Shown: positions 1-16,000, numbered from the stretch's first letter. The stretch is DNA of 64,000 nucleotides from Hydractinia symbiolongicarpus (GCF_029227915.1 NC_079882.1:21085001-21149000); one strand, 5' to 3'. Translations and numbers: made by a program. Notes: generated by a model from the sequence alone, not told the origin.

Positions 1-3000
1 TTATTTCTTTGTTCTTTTAAACAACATATCTATTGTTTTTAACTCAACATCCCAGCCTGATATTCTTATAAAGCATGTTCTTATAAAAGAAAAAGCGTGA
101 AGTACTTAAAAAAATATTAATTGACTTTAAAATTGACTTTAATTTTAAATTATTAAAATGGCAGGATAAAGTATGACATCAATATGGGTCAAAGTTGTTG
201 GGATTAAAAACAAAACTTTTTTAACCTTCGTCATAACAACGTCATGAAAGCAGAAGACTCGGAAATTCACTCATATTTTTAATGAATCGGAGATTCATTG
301 TCTTTTTAATTGCTAGTGCCAATCGTCAGCACTCGTCATTCTTGGTGACATATTCTTGCACTCATCGGCATTTTCTACGATGCTTCAATACATTTTTTCA
401 GTTTAGCCTCCTTGGCTCATACACCATTGGGAATTATAGTTTTCTAGTCAGCAAGAGTTTTATTCTTGTAACCATACTTCTTGGTTTGAGATTTATGGTT
501 CTTAGAAAATCGATATTTTGGTCCTTAAATAGGTCTTCAAAATGATTATGCCGTCAATTTGCTTCAGATGTTTTATGATCGAGCCTGAGTAATATTCCTG
601 GGATATTATTTTTAGAATAATATGACAAAATTATAGGAGTTAATACTACATATTTTATTCCTACTTTTTATTGCCAAGAACTTACTTAAGAACAAGTTTA
701 GCCTTTCCAAAAGTTCAGTGTTCTTATAAAAGCATAAAACAATATAGAATTAGTAATTTCCCTGCCAGTATCTCATAAATGCATAATTGCCCTCATAAAT
801 ATAAAGATAAGCATCATAACACATCAAAATGTGTAGGAGCTCAGATTATATCATTGGTTTGACGTGTTACTGACGTTTTTTCAACGTCGAGTAAATAAAC
901 ATCGCCGTTTTTTATTGACGACTTTGTCGTGTGTAGTTCGCATTTACATGGCAGGAACTCTAATTCTTGGCTGAAGTTTTTGAATTAGCAGACGACTCTC
1001 AATTAGTGGATTAATTTGAATGTCCATTCCTATGACGCTAACTTCAATCTTCTTCAAAACTTGACATTCAAAGTGTCCACCTGAAGCTTAAACATGGCAA
1101 CTTTAATAAGCGTGACGTCATTGCTAATATGTTTGCTATTTATAGCAACATTACCATTGTTGAATTATATCAATTACGTCAGGATTATTAACAAAGTTGT
1201 GATCGTCTTTTAACTTTTTATATCCATGTCGCTACACATTTTTCGTTTTCTTATATGAACCCGAGCTGCGAGAACGGTTATTATACGTTCCTAACTTTTT
1301 TGAAAAGCCTATAAAGATTCCTATACTTTAGAGATAGCAAAATAAGTGACCTGTTAAGTGACCGCTAACCGGCTTGTGTGGCAGGCAAGCAAGTTAAAGT
1401 AATACTATACGTATCTCTGGCGGTAATGCAACATAGTTACAGTCGGAGGAGAGGAAGAGCCAACCGTAAGGATGGAATCCCAAGGACGTTAAAACTTCCC
1501 GTTACTTACTTACTTACTTTTACTTGCTTACCTGTTAAAAATCGTCAAAAGGCTACGGTAGAAATTGCTCCAAAATTCCGAGACCGACTCATGTTCTTTA
1601 CATAAAACAATTTTTCTCGGGAGTAATTGTTCTTGTCTTAAAGAGTTAGATTCTTCAATATGTGGCACGCTTTCTTTTGTTATTCGTGACACATGATTAT
1701 TATCAAACATTCAAGTAATCGTAAGTGAAAAGTCATTCGTTTGAACGCGTACGTACGTACTCTTCTATTTATCGCTTTTTGAGTGCTTTATCAATATAGA
1801 TCTCGTCATCTAGAAATCCTTTAATCTAGAAAATGTTTGTTCGTCTTTAAATTTTCTTTTTTCGAATATTTTCGATGTGAATATGAGTTATCATCTCCAA
1901 TATTACAAAATTATTTTAAGAAAATTATTCTAAGAGCTCGTTTTGTTATTTTTAAAAATAAAAAAAATATTGCATCATTGTGGGTTCGTGTGGCGAAGAT
2001 TTTTATTAGATGTTGTAAAAATAAGGACTCACCGTGTTTTTCCCGCGGTTAGATCGCTTCCTTGTCCCATCAAAAGTTTAACAAACAGATTTTAACCATG
2101 CCGTTGATATTATAACGGTTTTCATTTGTTTTTGAAAAAAATATATTTGAAACTTTGCTGAGGCAAAAGTTTATCAATAAGATTAATATTTCCATGGCAA
2201 CTGATGAGTAGAACGAACTGACACCTTTTTCACTATTGACTTCTGTTGAAACAAGATTTTGTCTGAAACTGCAAGCAATGGAATTCATTTCCAAACCTCT
2301 TTTGTTGCAACTATGAAATAAAATCCTAGATACCTGGGAACTAAGTTTGAAAAATGCTTTTCTGTTTATCAATATTTACGTAATGTTGTCAATGTTTGCG
2401 ATCAAAAAAAATTATTAAAACTTTTGTGCGCGGATTACAAACATACACGTTTCATGTCAAAACTTGCTTCATAAAAAGCTCCAATCCCTGAATTAGTAAA
2501 AAATGAAAAAGTATTAGAATGGCTCATGCTTTCTAACTCTGGAAATTGCTTTCTTGAATAAAGGCAACCTCGTTTGCAGGAATTATTAGCTTTTTTCCAT
2601 CACGACCTAAAAAATCCCTTAAAGATGAGATGAAAACTAAATAATATATTTCAGAAATATTATTTTGCGACTTTGTTCCAAGGCATTCTTGTATTTAGGG
2701 CGATGTGACGTTTTAATATGTGAGAAGACGGTTACTATGGTAATGTTGCAAACCTATTTCCAGGTTCATGTACCTAGGTCGAATATATTCGTATTGCCGT
2801 CCTGGTGTCAAAAAAGATGTAAGATGTCCTGGAGACGAGGTTGGTAATGTTAAACACGCGCTAAATTCAAGTTTTTAACCTCGAATTGCAGTCGTTAGTT
2901 ATATAACGCGAAGGAAACCGTGCATTTAATTAGCTAGATTTTATCTTTCTTTCGTATGCCATTAATTACTAATAAAAATGACTACTCTGGACAACAATCG

Positions 3001-4041
3001 TCGGATTCAAACAAGATGGGTTTTTGCGCATGCGTTGATAGATAACAAAGGGATGTGCACGCTTGCCAAATCATTTGTCTTGTTGTAGCTGATTTTACAT
3101 CAATCTACAAGATTTCAGCGCGATGAGGCAGTCACAGCTTATGTTGCACATTGACCTAATTTTTATGCATTATCTTTAAACCAATCCAGTGCAAGTTCGC
3201 CGCATCTGCGTTGAATACATTTCATATTTTCCGTGATTGAATTTAGTGTGATTGTATTCGAGACAAACAGCACACGTCTTTTTGCACGTAAAGAAAAAAT
3301 AAAATTTTGCTAATGCAAATAAGTATCATTTAAGCACGGAAATCAGTATCAGGGAAATAATGTCAGCAGTGACTAATTGCATTAAATAGCAACCACAAGA
3401 CATCATCACAGTTCATTATAATTTCCCCTCCTACATACAGGACGGACGAGAAATGAAGAGACACACAAACACATGCTCCAGCAGCATTATACCATCCTGT
3501 TTAAATGAAAATTATAAGTGATAAAAATAACATTTATTTCAAGTATAATCACCGTTATGATGTCATCCATTTTAGCAGACACAAAAGGGACATATATTTT
3601 ACAAGTCGCCGATAATACATTTTAAATTTTTAATGTTAATCTCTAATAAAATATTTTAAAGAAATGTCTGCTAAAAAAAACATTTCTTGCAAATTGTGAA
3701 AGCACGGTATCCCAATGAACATAAGAACAAACAGACATTTCCTGCAAGCGCACTTTTTTAAAAACAAGTTATAACTCGACAAAAAAAATGAATGGCAGAG
3801 GATTCAAAAGACGCTATGTGTCATGTGGTGGTCGTGTAACATATATCAGACATGACAGAGATCACAGAGCGACCAAGAAATAAATATTGTCTGTATGGAC
3901 TAAAATTTTTTCACACTTCTATGTATCCGTTCATTCATTCATTCATCTATCCATCCATCCATTCATTCATTCATCTATCCAGTCATTCGTCAAGAAATAT
4001 TCATTCTATTTAATTCAGTTATTAACAAATGTCTGCTAAAT
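1..4041. other. Intergenic flank downstream of SEC24, no gene seen
   Basis: AT-rich sequence 3' of the SEC24 stop codon. Its open frames are short and AT-biased and lack splice-bounded coding character. A TTAC-rich tract at about 1,500-1,535 follows a segment reading GGACGTTAAAACTTCCC, probably the tail of a dispersed repeat. The SEC24 3' UTR should occupy the right end; a minus-strand AATAAA (tttatt on plus at about 3,533) is a possible but unverified polyadenylation signal. Confidence 0.5.
3929..3986. repeat. ATTC/ATCC tetranucleotide microsatellite
   Basis: Runs of ATTC interspersed with ATCC/ATCT units, just 3' of the SEC24 coding end. A simple repeat with no apparent function. Confidence 0.85.
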
Positions 4042-7000
4042 TTAGTTCAGCAAATTTCTGATTTCTTTATGCACATGACAAAGAAAATCCACATAACTCA
4101 AATGACTCGAATGAAATCCTTTGTCTTCCACGATGTAATGTTTGAACCACGGTTCCAGCTTGTCGCGTTGTCGTACAACGGTTAACTGTGAAGAGAAAAA
4201 AATAAAATCCAATGAAATAAATTGATTGACAGAAAGTAATAATAAAAGCGGATTAATATCAAAATTAATCTTTTTTTACTTTTAAATATCTTTGTCTTTG
4301 TGATTGTATCTGCTCGATAATTTTTCGAATTCGATTCGACAGTGGGGAATCAATCACGGGTAACTGTGTCTGAAACAAAGACAGTATAAACATAAGCCTT
4401 ACTAAATAAAATATATATATATATATATATCACCGACATAGAAAAACTATTCAGGCATGCTTCATAGTCAACGCACCATTTCTATGTCAAGTTGGCCAAT
4501 ACCACCCACACCGAATACATCTGATAAAAACCTTGGATCGGTTTGTAAGCCAACCCAGATAAACATAGATATAGTGTTTTCTAAAAAAGAAAACAAAAAA
4601 CGCGTTTAAACACTCCACAATTGATGAGGCGAAGTTAACAAAGATGATGCACACATACCCAATAAATATACTCCGTTGTCTTCAAACTTCTCACCCAAAC
4701 AACGAAGTTGATCTGGTATCAAATCTTCCTCGTGTTCGGTATCAACAGTATGCTAAAATAAAAAACCCATTAAAAGACGAACAAATAAATAAGTAAGTAA
4801 ATGCATAAATTATTAATAAAAAGACATGGTTTCAAACCTACCAGAGCTAGCACTCTTGGGTAGAAATATGCAGATGATACTGCAGGCGACATGGAGAGAC
4901 ACGCCTGCATCAGGAAAGAACGATCGTCCGAACTCATTTCTGAGCCACCTGCCAACACATCGCTTTTGATTAAACAGTTTACATATAATGGTAGCAGTTT
5001 CATGCACTCAGGTAAGATCAGCTGGAAAAAACAAACATGATAATTAGTTAATTTAAACACACTAATTTAAAAGAATCAACTTTGTTCGCACTAAAAATTT
5101 AATCCGCGCGAAATAAGAAAACCTTTGGCTATCCGCAAAATTTAATTACTAGCGTGAAAGATTAAATAATCACCGTTTGGTAAAACAAATTTGTGTGAAT
5201 TTTTTTCACTTTAGGTAATTTGACACATACGCGACTTTGTGACAAATATTATTCAGAATAAAAGTTGCATATTTACCTGACCCGATGTGGACGGTGTTGC
5301 GCAATGTTGACGATAGCAAGCTAGTATTTGCACACACTTCTGTATCAGATTGTCTTTAATGGCCTGCGGTGAGGACGACAGTACTTGACGAAGAGCATAT
5401 TTGGATAAATAGTTGACTGTGGTGTCTAGCTCACAACATCTGTACAAATCTGCTAGTTGAGAACAAGTTGCAAAGGCCAAATTGTGAATACGTAGTCGAC
5501 GTTGTCCCGACACAGACGTGTATAACAAAGCGTTCTGTACAAACGTGACGCCGTCTTCTGGAATTTTGTCGTCGTGTTTGATTTCAATAGCAATAGCCTA
5601 AAAATTTCATAATTTTGCTGTGGATTAATAATGAAGAAAGGTATCTTATATTTTTACGATCAAATAAAGCGTAGCAGTGCATTGTGAGAGTCTCTATAAT
5701 AATAGCCGTCGTCTGTTTGTCTGACTGTTACGTATGTATGCTTCTAATGTTACGGAAACATAAAATGTGATATATAAATGAAGAACGGGCGACCCTGTGG
5801 ATTTTTTTACGGGTTGACGACTAGTACTTTTACAATGAAAAAATGTACAGCGAGACAAAAAAAAAACTTAGACTTTTTAAGATGATTTTACAGGCATGAA
5901 ACGTGTAATAAAACTTACTTTATCAGAATCTATAGAAGCAAGTTCGACATCAGTGGTATTATTCATAACAAAACTTCCGAAAAATTCGACAGGACGTAAA
6001 CCAGTACTACATCGTAATCTCATAATAGCATCAAATCCCAGTTCACGACTGAAATTTTTGCGAAGGTCGCTAATGAATTGCTTGCCATGTGTTGCCTCCT
6101 AATATAAAAATAACATATTTCAACAAAGAATATGTTTTGCAACATTGCTTAAAACATTCAATAACAATAAAAAGGCGACAAAGACGCCTTAAAATGCTAC
6201 CTTAAAATACGAATATCTGTAAATCTGTCCGCCTGTTTGAGTCACCATTAAACCAACAGTTGCAACATCAACATAAGAATTCGGAAATAAAAACAAATCC
6301 AACGAGACGCCATTATTAACACATTCTTTGGCGAGGTTCATGTAATAGTTTCCTTGTGGCATCAAAATCGTCTAAAATTTAAAATTTAGATTTAATAAAA
6401 CAGATTCAAAGTTCACACTGTATACTCATAATAAGAGAAATTAGTCACCTTTTCTTTCTCAGTGTTCAACAATTTTCTATCTTCTCTATTCTTCAATTTT
6501 CCTGGTCCTTCTGCGATAGGTAAGGACGAATGGAATATGAAGAGCTTACCAGAAATGCCAGCACTCTGGAAATCAAATAGATCATATTAAAACCCACGCA
6601 ATTATATTAGAAGCATACATTCGTCGGCTAAATAACATGACACAAACCTTTAGGGCTTCCAAACCAGCTGCAACAACTGGTCCTAACACAACGTCTGTTT
6701 CTCTTGTGTCTTTAAACATTTCAGGAAGCATATCCAACAAACTAAAAATTTGAACAGATACTAAAACAAGTTCTACCATATCGATTGCATCATTATTCGA
6801 ATAATCTATATGTGTGCGTTGCTAACTTCTACCGTGTTTTAAGATCAATTTGATTGTCTATATTACGTGAATAATGTAGCTACCTGCTGACTATTTTAAT
6901 AAACTGACCATGTCGTTTATAAATAAATAAATAAATAAATGAATCCAATCAATCCACCTGTCAACAACAGCTTTCGCTTCTTTATAATTTACTAGAAAAC

Positions 7001-10000
7001 CATCTAAAAGTGGGACAAAAGCATCTTCTAAATCTGTAACGACCATCATCTGTGGTTGAGCCAAGTTTGCTTTAACATTGTAAAAATGAAGCTGAGTGCT
7101 GTAAGTGACGAAACCGACTTTGATCAAACTCTCTCCCATTCCAACATCCCTTGGCAAACTATCCAATAACGTGTGGAGCTCATTTGATAGTATTTTAACC
7201 ATCCCTTGTTGCACGCTTTGGTATGATACATCTATCATGAAGATGAAAGCTGGAGGCTCTGGCATTTTACTGTCCTATAAAATCAAATTTAAAAACATAA
7301 CTGTGTGCTTCTCCTCCAGCGATTGTTGTACAACACTGTAGTATTCAAAGAATATAACAATCACCTAATCAACTAACTGTTCACCTACCTTACAATAGTC
7401 TGTAGTAGCTATAAATTCGTAAGAACCGAAACATAATTCTGGTCTCTCATACATATCTACTCTCCTCCCCTGGTGATCAAGATGACAGAAGTATTCTGGT
7501 GGCACTAACAAGAGGAGAAACAGATGTTGAATAAATATTCATTGCAACGAGTGGTAAAGCTTGAAGAAAGGTTAATTATACCTTCTGAAGAGTGGCTGCA
7601 GATATTGCATACAAATCTCCTCCCACCATCAATGAATTGCATAAATGGATTCATATATGCTTTGCATCGGTTACATCGCACAGGACCACTTGGTCCATGA
7701 TCTACATATCGTAACTGATGCTAAACATAAAATAATAAAAAATTAAAGAAAATTAAAGGAAAAGTTGCGGCTACCTGACATTTATTTAAAGCACAGTCTC
7801 ATAAATAAATTTTTCTTACTTCATCTTCTGGTATTCTTGCAAAAGGTGTACAAACTATAGCCATGGGTACGCCACTTTCTTTTAACATATCTTGATTGCA
7901 TGGGATTGAGTACACAGATGATCGCATGTAACGTGGACTACAATTACCTGAAAATTATCAATAAACAATGAATTTTTCTCTTTAATATTAAAGCAAAATG
8001 TACTGCTGTAGAGACACCATTTATGTTTGTTGTATATAAATCAGTTTGTATATCATTTTCATAAAAGAAAGCAAAGTTTATTGTATGAAAGTCTTACCGT
8101 CATCTTGTATCCTGCATTTAGTACTCACAAGAGGAGGAACCTTCCCACGTGTACTTGTTGTAAATATTTCCCCATCAAAACTTGCTTGATCATCATTCAT
8201 AACTTGGATCTATATATATGGAACAAACAAAATTTTAGCATATACTTATAACTATCCCATTAACTATTCAAATATTAAAAACTCGACTTACTGGATTTGG
8301 CATTTGGTTAGGATCAATTCTTTTTTGTTGAGGAGCACCCATTGGACCTGTCATTCCTGGTCCACTCATAGGTGGTGGTTGACGGCTAATTGGACCTCCA
8401 CTCATATTGTGAGGAGCACTCATTGGCTGTGAAAACTGAGGCATTCCTGGTTGTCCCATTCCTGGTTGTCCCATTCCTGGTTGTCCCATTCCTGGATGTT
8501 TCATCCCAGGTTGTGATTGTCCTATTTGGGGTTGTCCCATTTGGGGTGGTGCCATTCCTGGTTGAACCTGTCCTATAGGTGGGCCTCCTGGCATCATTCC
8601 TAATTTGTGTGAAATTAAATAGAATTAATTTTGTTTGTTTTTAACAACAATTTCCTTTAATTTAGATTTCCCTATTCTAGTTTAAGAGGCAAATATTTAT
8701 ATTATTTTTTGTTAGACGTAGAGCAACTAAACAATAAAATACAATAGCAAAAAATGTAAACCTGAGGAGATTCTAGGTGGACCAAAAGCCATATTTGTGA
8801 AAAATAATTATTTACCTGATGGTGGCCCCGTCATATTAGAGCGCTGTTTTTGCATTCCATGTGGATTCATAAAACCAGGTTGGCTGTTGGATGGCTGCTG
8901 TAAAAATAAAAAATGAAAAAAATGAAAGCCATACATATTAACACAGGGTAAGCTATACCAAAAAACTAGTCATTAAAAAAAATACCTGTAGGATATTCTG
9001 TTCAGGGTACATAGGCTTTGTGGGTCCAGAACCAGGACCAGGTGGTCTTGTTAAGGGTGGTGGTCCTGTCCCTATTGGACCACTTAAAGACGATGGTCCA
9101 CTTAAAGATGAAGGTCCAGATAATCCAGCTGGGGCACCAAGTGAAGGTGGACCTGACGGTGGACCAGATTGAGGTGGTACTCCTGGACGTACCATTCTGT
9201 GTTGGTTGTATAGTTGACTAGATGGTCGAGGTTGCATCTGTGGTGGCTGTCCTCTATTTGCAGGGGGACCTGTATGTCTCTGTTGGGCTGGGGGTCCTGT
9301 TGGTCGATAAGGTGAAAATGCACTTTGTGGAGGCTAAAATAAACAAAAAGGATTGACTGCTTCTATGCAGATATTACATAGAAGAGAGGGTATATATATA
9401 CAATTTACTTCAAGCAAATATTTAACATATATAGACAATTTTTCACATTTTACCTGCGTAGGATTCAACTGCATACCACTCATCTGTTGTGTTACATTAC
9501 TCATTGGCGGCATCATCTAAAAAAAGCATATTTCTCTTATAAATTCAATCAACACTGAGCTTCCAAATTACTCTCGGGTAAGTTAAGGAATGACTCCGAA
9601 TTTACCGTTTTTTGTTCATGTATCCCGCTTTTTTTAAAATATGACAGATTTTGATGGTGAATGTGTCAGCTTGGTGGCCATATTGGTTGGTAATGTATCA
9701 AAAAGAGGCACAGACTATTTTATCAACAAACTGCACTTTTTTGGTCCGAGAAGAAATTATTTATAATATATGTAAGTATTATATGACTACCCAAAGGATT
9801 AAGTAATATAAAAAACTCTTCCATTTCCTTGTCTTCGTTTATTTTTTTCATTGCAACAGCCAAAATGTAAAAACTGTTGTGGCTAGCTAGCTTCTTTTTA
9901 TTGAAAAAGCAGTATATAGCTATATAGCTTACAGCTAGCTAATAACTAAAAAAGAAACTGTAGCCAACTCTAGTCTAGTCTCGTATTGTTAGAGAATGTA

Positions 10001-13000
10001 AAGGATCGGAGTGTCTACTAAAGACTAAGCACTAAGTGACTTATATTTTTTGTACTTTACAGTATATATATGCAATATATACTCTTCATCTGTTAAAAAT
10101 ATTTTGATGCTGTGCTAGAAATTTCAGACTGTAAACATTAAATACCCCCCATTCATTAACTTTGAGTGGTCTGCTCTTAGCAGGAAATTTCACTTCAACG
10201 CTATCTCTTAATATATACCTATTTTTTTATTTTTTTATAAAGATTTTGGCGAATTACATTTAATGGTATATATCTTCTGCCCATGGACAACATATTCTTC
10301 TTCTTTAACGTTGCTCGTATCGTCCAGAATTATTTTCTTATATTTTTTAGTTTATTAACTCTCCTTATAAATATTTTTCCGATTTGATACCACTTCTTTG
10401 TGAAGCTTTTTTTACTGTCTTGAATTGGGAAATGGCACTCTGCTTCCTACAAAAGCAAGTAAAACTAGTGTATATATCAAATATAGAAGGAAGACTTCGA
10501 AAGTCGAGAAAATCACAAAATAAAGCGGAAAAACTTTGCAATTAAGCCTTTTCAAAATTTTTCACATATAAATTTGAAACACTATATTCTCATGAGGATT
10601 AATTTTTTACAGCTATGAAAAGTTGTATATATCTTGTATATATTTTTTTAGGATAATGCCTACCTGGAGGCTTCTCGTATGCTCATTGTTCTTGGCTCAA
10701 CTGTAATGTTGATGTTGTATTCAGACAGCTCAACCCCTTCAGATTAGAAACATTCTTTTACAACCATGTTGCCATATGGCTGTGATATTCCAAATGTTCT
10801 GGTTAACTCTGAGAGATTGAGCTGTTTAAAAGTGGCAATAAAGTTTTACTTGTAGTAACAAAAGCAGAACACTGGGTTGGTGGACAAATGTGATAGTGTA
10901 CAAATAATGTAACCACCTTTACATGATGAAGTAGTCCAATATTATCAAATTGGATTTTTGAAGGATGGACTATGTTGTTTTTGTTGTTATGGCTGTGATA
11001 TAATATATATTATTTAAGCGGAAAATATTTCAGAAGTTCAATTCCATATTTATTTATTTATTTATTTATTTTTTAAATATTTTTGTGATGTGTGATATGA
11101 TTGTCAATTTGTAAACCGAGATCGTACTAATTTTGTTGTCTGTAAATTGTGATTTGCTGGAACAAGTCGGTGTTGAGGTCCATGACATTTTCTTGTTTTT
11201 ATCTGATTTTGAAATGAATTCAGATGATGATTGAATAGTGAAGCCACATGCTGTTGAATTCATTTTTTCTTGTGTTAGACTTTATGGTTACATTTACGAT
11301 TGGAGTTGTGCCAAACTGAAAAACTGTTGCTGGATTTTGATTTATCGGAATCTCGAGGCATTGTTCTATAGCTTAATTCAAAGAAAAATCTTAAAAAATT
11401 TGTCCATGTGTCTTCCCAAATGTCAGTTTTTTTTAGTGTTTCTTCTGCCAATGTCAATTTTGTGTTTTTTAGGTCGGTTTAAATCGGCTATTGGATTTTC
11501 AATGTTTAAAGAAAATATCTTGCTGCACTTTCAGACTGTGTTTTGCCTGTTCTTCTGTACCCAAAGATAACCATTTTTCAGGTTAAACATTTTTCATATA
11601 TTAGGTGGCAAGGTTATACAAAAACATATTAATCAGGTCTTTACTTTTAAGATAAATATATTGCTCGAATTTGCAAACCGTGTCTGGAAGTCCTGAAAAT
11701 ATAAGTGTTGCTTAAAGTGCTGTTTCTTAAGTCAAATCAGTATACAAGGTCTTATAAACCCACATTGAAATAGTGTAAACATATCCGAAAGTTTCTACGA
11801 ACCAGAAAATATATTTTTTTAAAAATTGAATCCAGGATAACAACCAAATCGCTTTTTGTTTACACTTTCCCGCTTTACTGCGCCATTATGATATTACGGG
11901 AAGTTTACCGGCACCAATAATTTTCTACGAACTCGTCCCGCGGAAACGCTAACTATCGCCGATATTTTTTGAAATGTCGCTTATTTTGGGAAAATGTCGG
12001 AAAAGCTTGTCCTCACTATGACGACTAGTGCTAACGACGGGGACAAACTTGATTCGAATGAGAAATACCCCACATAGTGCAGGAAACGTTATAATATAAT
12101 AAGTTAGGAAATGTCTCGACTTTTTCCTTTTGGATGTAAGTAAAAATGTTCATTGAATGTAAATTTAAAAAAATAAACAAATTAAAACCTATGACGCAGT
12201 GGCGGATCTAGAGTATGTCAAGTTAGCTGGGTGGATGTTTCCCAATTTGCCTTGTTGTAATTTCAAAAAAAAATTCACTTAAACACAAAAACCTTCCCAG
12301 GTGCTTTTAAAATATGCACTGAGTTAAATTTCTGTAAATATACACATTACATATATACATGCACACGCTATATAGTCGAGCGCATATTCATAAATGATAT
12401 TATAGTCGAGCGCATCTTCATAAATGATATGACATAATACATAAGAAACTTTCTAATTATCCTGTGACTAACATTGAATGTTGGTTCATTAGGGTTTAGT
12501 TCATTTAATTTTTGCCTTATTCACCATAAAAACAGTAAGATATACCCCCTAATTAAATCATAACAAACTTGGACGTACTTTCACTTTTAAATGCATAAGG
12601 GGGAAAAGATTAAAAATAATAGTATATAAAATGTGATAGTAAAAAGCATAATACAACCCTCATAATTTTGGTACAAGTATGTCAGTAAACAACATAATAC
12701 AGCCTCTTTTATTTTGGTATTAGTGTATGTCCTGTGTAAAACCTTTAAACAGAAACAAGAAATGATGCTTTACTTCTTTGTATGAACATATTTACATCTG
12801 AAGATTTATTATCAAAGTCAAGAAACACAGATGGTTTTGTAAAAACAATACTCTTATTCGGCTGGTCACCAAACCTATTAAAATATTCTCTTCAGACTGG
12901 AGATGGACATTACACAAAATTTTGTTTTTTGCAAAAGTCCTGGAGGGTTAAAAATATTCAAAATATTTTTTTGTAAAGGTTTAGGTTGCATAAAATTTTG

Positions 13001-16000
13001 ACCTTGTATGTTTGATATGTTCACATGTCACTATATAAAACAACCTGGTTAGATAATATAAAGACCTGTCCTTGCTTTAATAAAAAAAACATTTAAGGCC
13101 TAGTATAGTTCTAACGCAGAACTTTGTGAAACAATGAGGTAACTTATTTAAATGCCTGTATCAACCCATGTCAATATAGAAATTGTTTTTGTTTTACAAT
13201 ATTTAAAAGCTAAAAATTAGGTGTGACTAACATATATAAAATAATACTGGTATGCCGCATGACCTAAATTTTATTTAAAGTTAACACGTTCACTGCTAAG
13301 ACAGTTTTCTGCGAGCGCTTATTTAATGCCAGTTCAAAAATTCCATGCTGCCATTTTTTTGCGGAGCTTTTTAAATGGGATCATAGCTTATTTGCCAAGA
13401 CCATATCTCGAAACTACTATAATGATTTACCATGGTTACTATGCTTATTTTTTAGCTGTAACTGTACTGAAAATAATGAACAAATAAAAACTGGTACAAG
13501 TATACTCGTAGTTCAGCATTCTAGAGAAAAAAAACATTCTCTACTGCCGAACTATGAGTATACTCGAAGAACATTCTCAAGGAAGATTCATTGTACTGCA
13601 GCTTATTTGACTCCCTGTGGTTATTGTTTCGAATCTTTTAAAACAAAATTCGTTGTAGTGAAAGTTCTTTTGATTCGATTGCATGTACGCGATTGTCACG
13701 ATTAGTAAAAAAGATAATTTGTTTTTAATATTTTGTTTAATATTTTTTCCTTTAAAAACAAGTTTATGTTGTTTTGGAGTCAAATCCAGGTCATACTTAT
13801 GCTACAACTTTTGAAAACTATTCTATCTATTATTTCCCTTCTTATTTGATCATTGAGCCTCAACGATACACCACAGCTCAAGAAGCAGATATGCTCATGG
13901 AAGATCGTGTAGATAGTGATGATTCTGAATTTGGAGACTCTGATTCAATATACACTTGTAGTACTTCATTGTCAAGTCCCACCGTGTCAGAATCTGAGAA
14001 CATTCGCGCAGATAAAACTGCTGTTGATCAATTGCCTCGAAAACGAAATAGGACTAGGGGTGGCCTTGCTTTTCAATCGACTAGAATCCCAATTCAAGCA
14101 GCATCAGCAACTCCTATAGTTGGATGATTTAATTGACCCAGTAGATTCACGTACAAGTGAAAATCAATGGAAAGACCAACCAAACGTCGTAAAAAATTTT
14201 TTTTACTGCTGTTCCTGGTTTGAAGGTTGATGTGGTCGACAAGAAGCTAATTGATTTTTTTAATTTGTTTGTTACAGAGGAACTTATAAATACCATGGTA
14301 TTAGAAACAAACAAATATGCCAACCAAGAAATTAATAAACATCATCCACTTAGAGGAGTTCCTGTTTAAAAGATTGGAATCCGATAAACGCAAATGATAT
14401 GCAAAACTTCCTAGGAATACTTCTTTACATGGGATGTGTCAAATTGCCTACTTTTGGCCATTACTGGTTGAAAAATGAACTCTATGGGTTTTCAGCATTT
14501 TCCAAGGTAATGTCTTGAAATAAATTTCAGCTAATGTTACGGTTTTGGCATTTTGTTGACAGCGAGAATACCCCCAACACACGATTGGGTAAGATAATGC
14601 TGCTTGTTGATCAACTGAATAATACAATGACCAGCATCTACACTCCTAATAGAAAGGTATCACTTGATGAGTCAATGATGCTTCAGAGAGGACGTCTTAT
14701 ATTCAGGCGATACATAAAGAATAAAAAACACATATATGGTGTTAAATTCTACAAGCTGTGTGAATCTGATGGTATCATAATGAATGTCAAGATCTATTCT
14801 GGTGCGCCAACTCCTGATGTTCACTCGCTGGGTCAAACAGGAGCAATTGTCTTACATTTAATGGAGAACCTGCTGGGAAAGGGTTATGAGCTTTACACTG
14901 ATAACGTCTATAATTCATTTGAATTGGCAAAGCATTTCCTCACAGAAAATACCTATATATGTTGTACATTAAAAAGTGATCGTAAATCGAATCCAAAAGA
15001 AGTTACCAAAGCAAAGCTCAAAAAAGGAGTCGCTGTAAGCAGGAGCAGAGATGGTGTCATTGTCACAAGATGGAAAGACAAGAGATATGTTTTGACGATC
15101 AGCACTATGCACACACATGAGATAATAGAGGTGTCTAACAAAAGAGGTGAGAAGAAGATAAAATCCACCAGCATCCGAGATTATAATGCAGGCAAGTCAG
15201 GTATCGATAGGGCTGACCAGATGGTCTCCTATTATGACTGCCTGAGAAAAACAACACGATGGTACAAAAAATAACGCTGTATATCTTCAACATTTTTGTC
15301 TTCAACGCATACTGCCTCAACACCAAATATGGTACAGATAAGTCAATGTACAGAGAAGCTATTATTAGCGATTTCATTAGAGACAAAGAAAAGGCAAGGT
15401 CTGTTTGTTCTAGCAGAACAAACACCATGTCTAATTTTCATTGTGTAACTGCAATACCTCCAACTGAGAAAAAAATATTTCCAATAAAACCATGCCAAAT
15501 CTGTTCCAAAGAAAAACGAAAAGAAACTCCATATGAATGCATTGTATGCAGCGAAAAGCCACCTTTATGTGTTGGGGAATGTTTTAAAGTGTACCATACA
15601 AAGTAATAGTTTCTCTTCTACCCTTTCTGAAAAGATATTGTCAACTATAATCAAACATAACTTTTTTCTGTTTTAGTTAGTAAGTAGTAAATTTTTCCAC
15701 TAATAAAATGAACAGCGCAGGTTTTTTTAAGACAAATACTTAGCATACTTTGACACTAACCCTTATCCACCTAAAACAAAGGAAAAGTATTGTTTTGAAT
15801 TAGCCAATTAGGTTTAAAATAAATTTTAAGAGTCTCTATGAAAGCACAAATATACTTGTAGTTGGAAAAAAAATAGCGCTGGCTTACTACGAGTATTCTT
15901 GTAGTTGGTAAATAAATAGCACCAGCGTACTACAAGTATATTCGTAGTTGACAAATAAATAACGCTGGCATACTACGAGTATATTCGTAGTTGGCAGCGA

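Noticed and set aside
8390-8578. Plus-strand frame with repeated FLVVP units
   Set aside because: Antisense shadow of the SEC24 exon 5 minisatellite.
11066-11570. Open frames on both strands in SEC24 intron 1
   Set aside because: No family resemblance, several stops around them, and no splice phase compatible with SEC24; left as unclassified intronic sequence.
15850-15992. Regularly spaced repeats resembling a CRISPR array
   Set aside because: They are subterminal repeats of a piggyBac transposon in a eukaryotic intron, without unique spacers.
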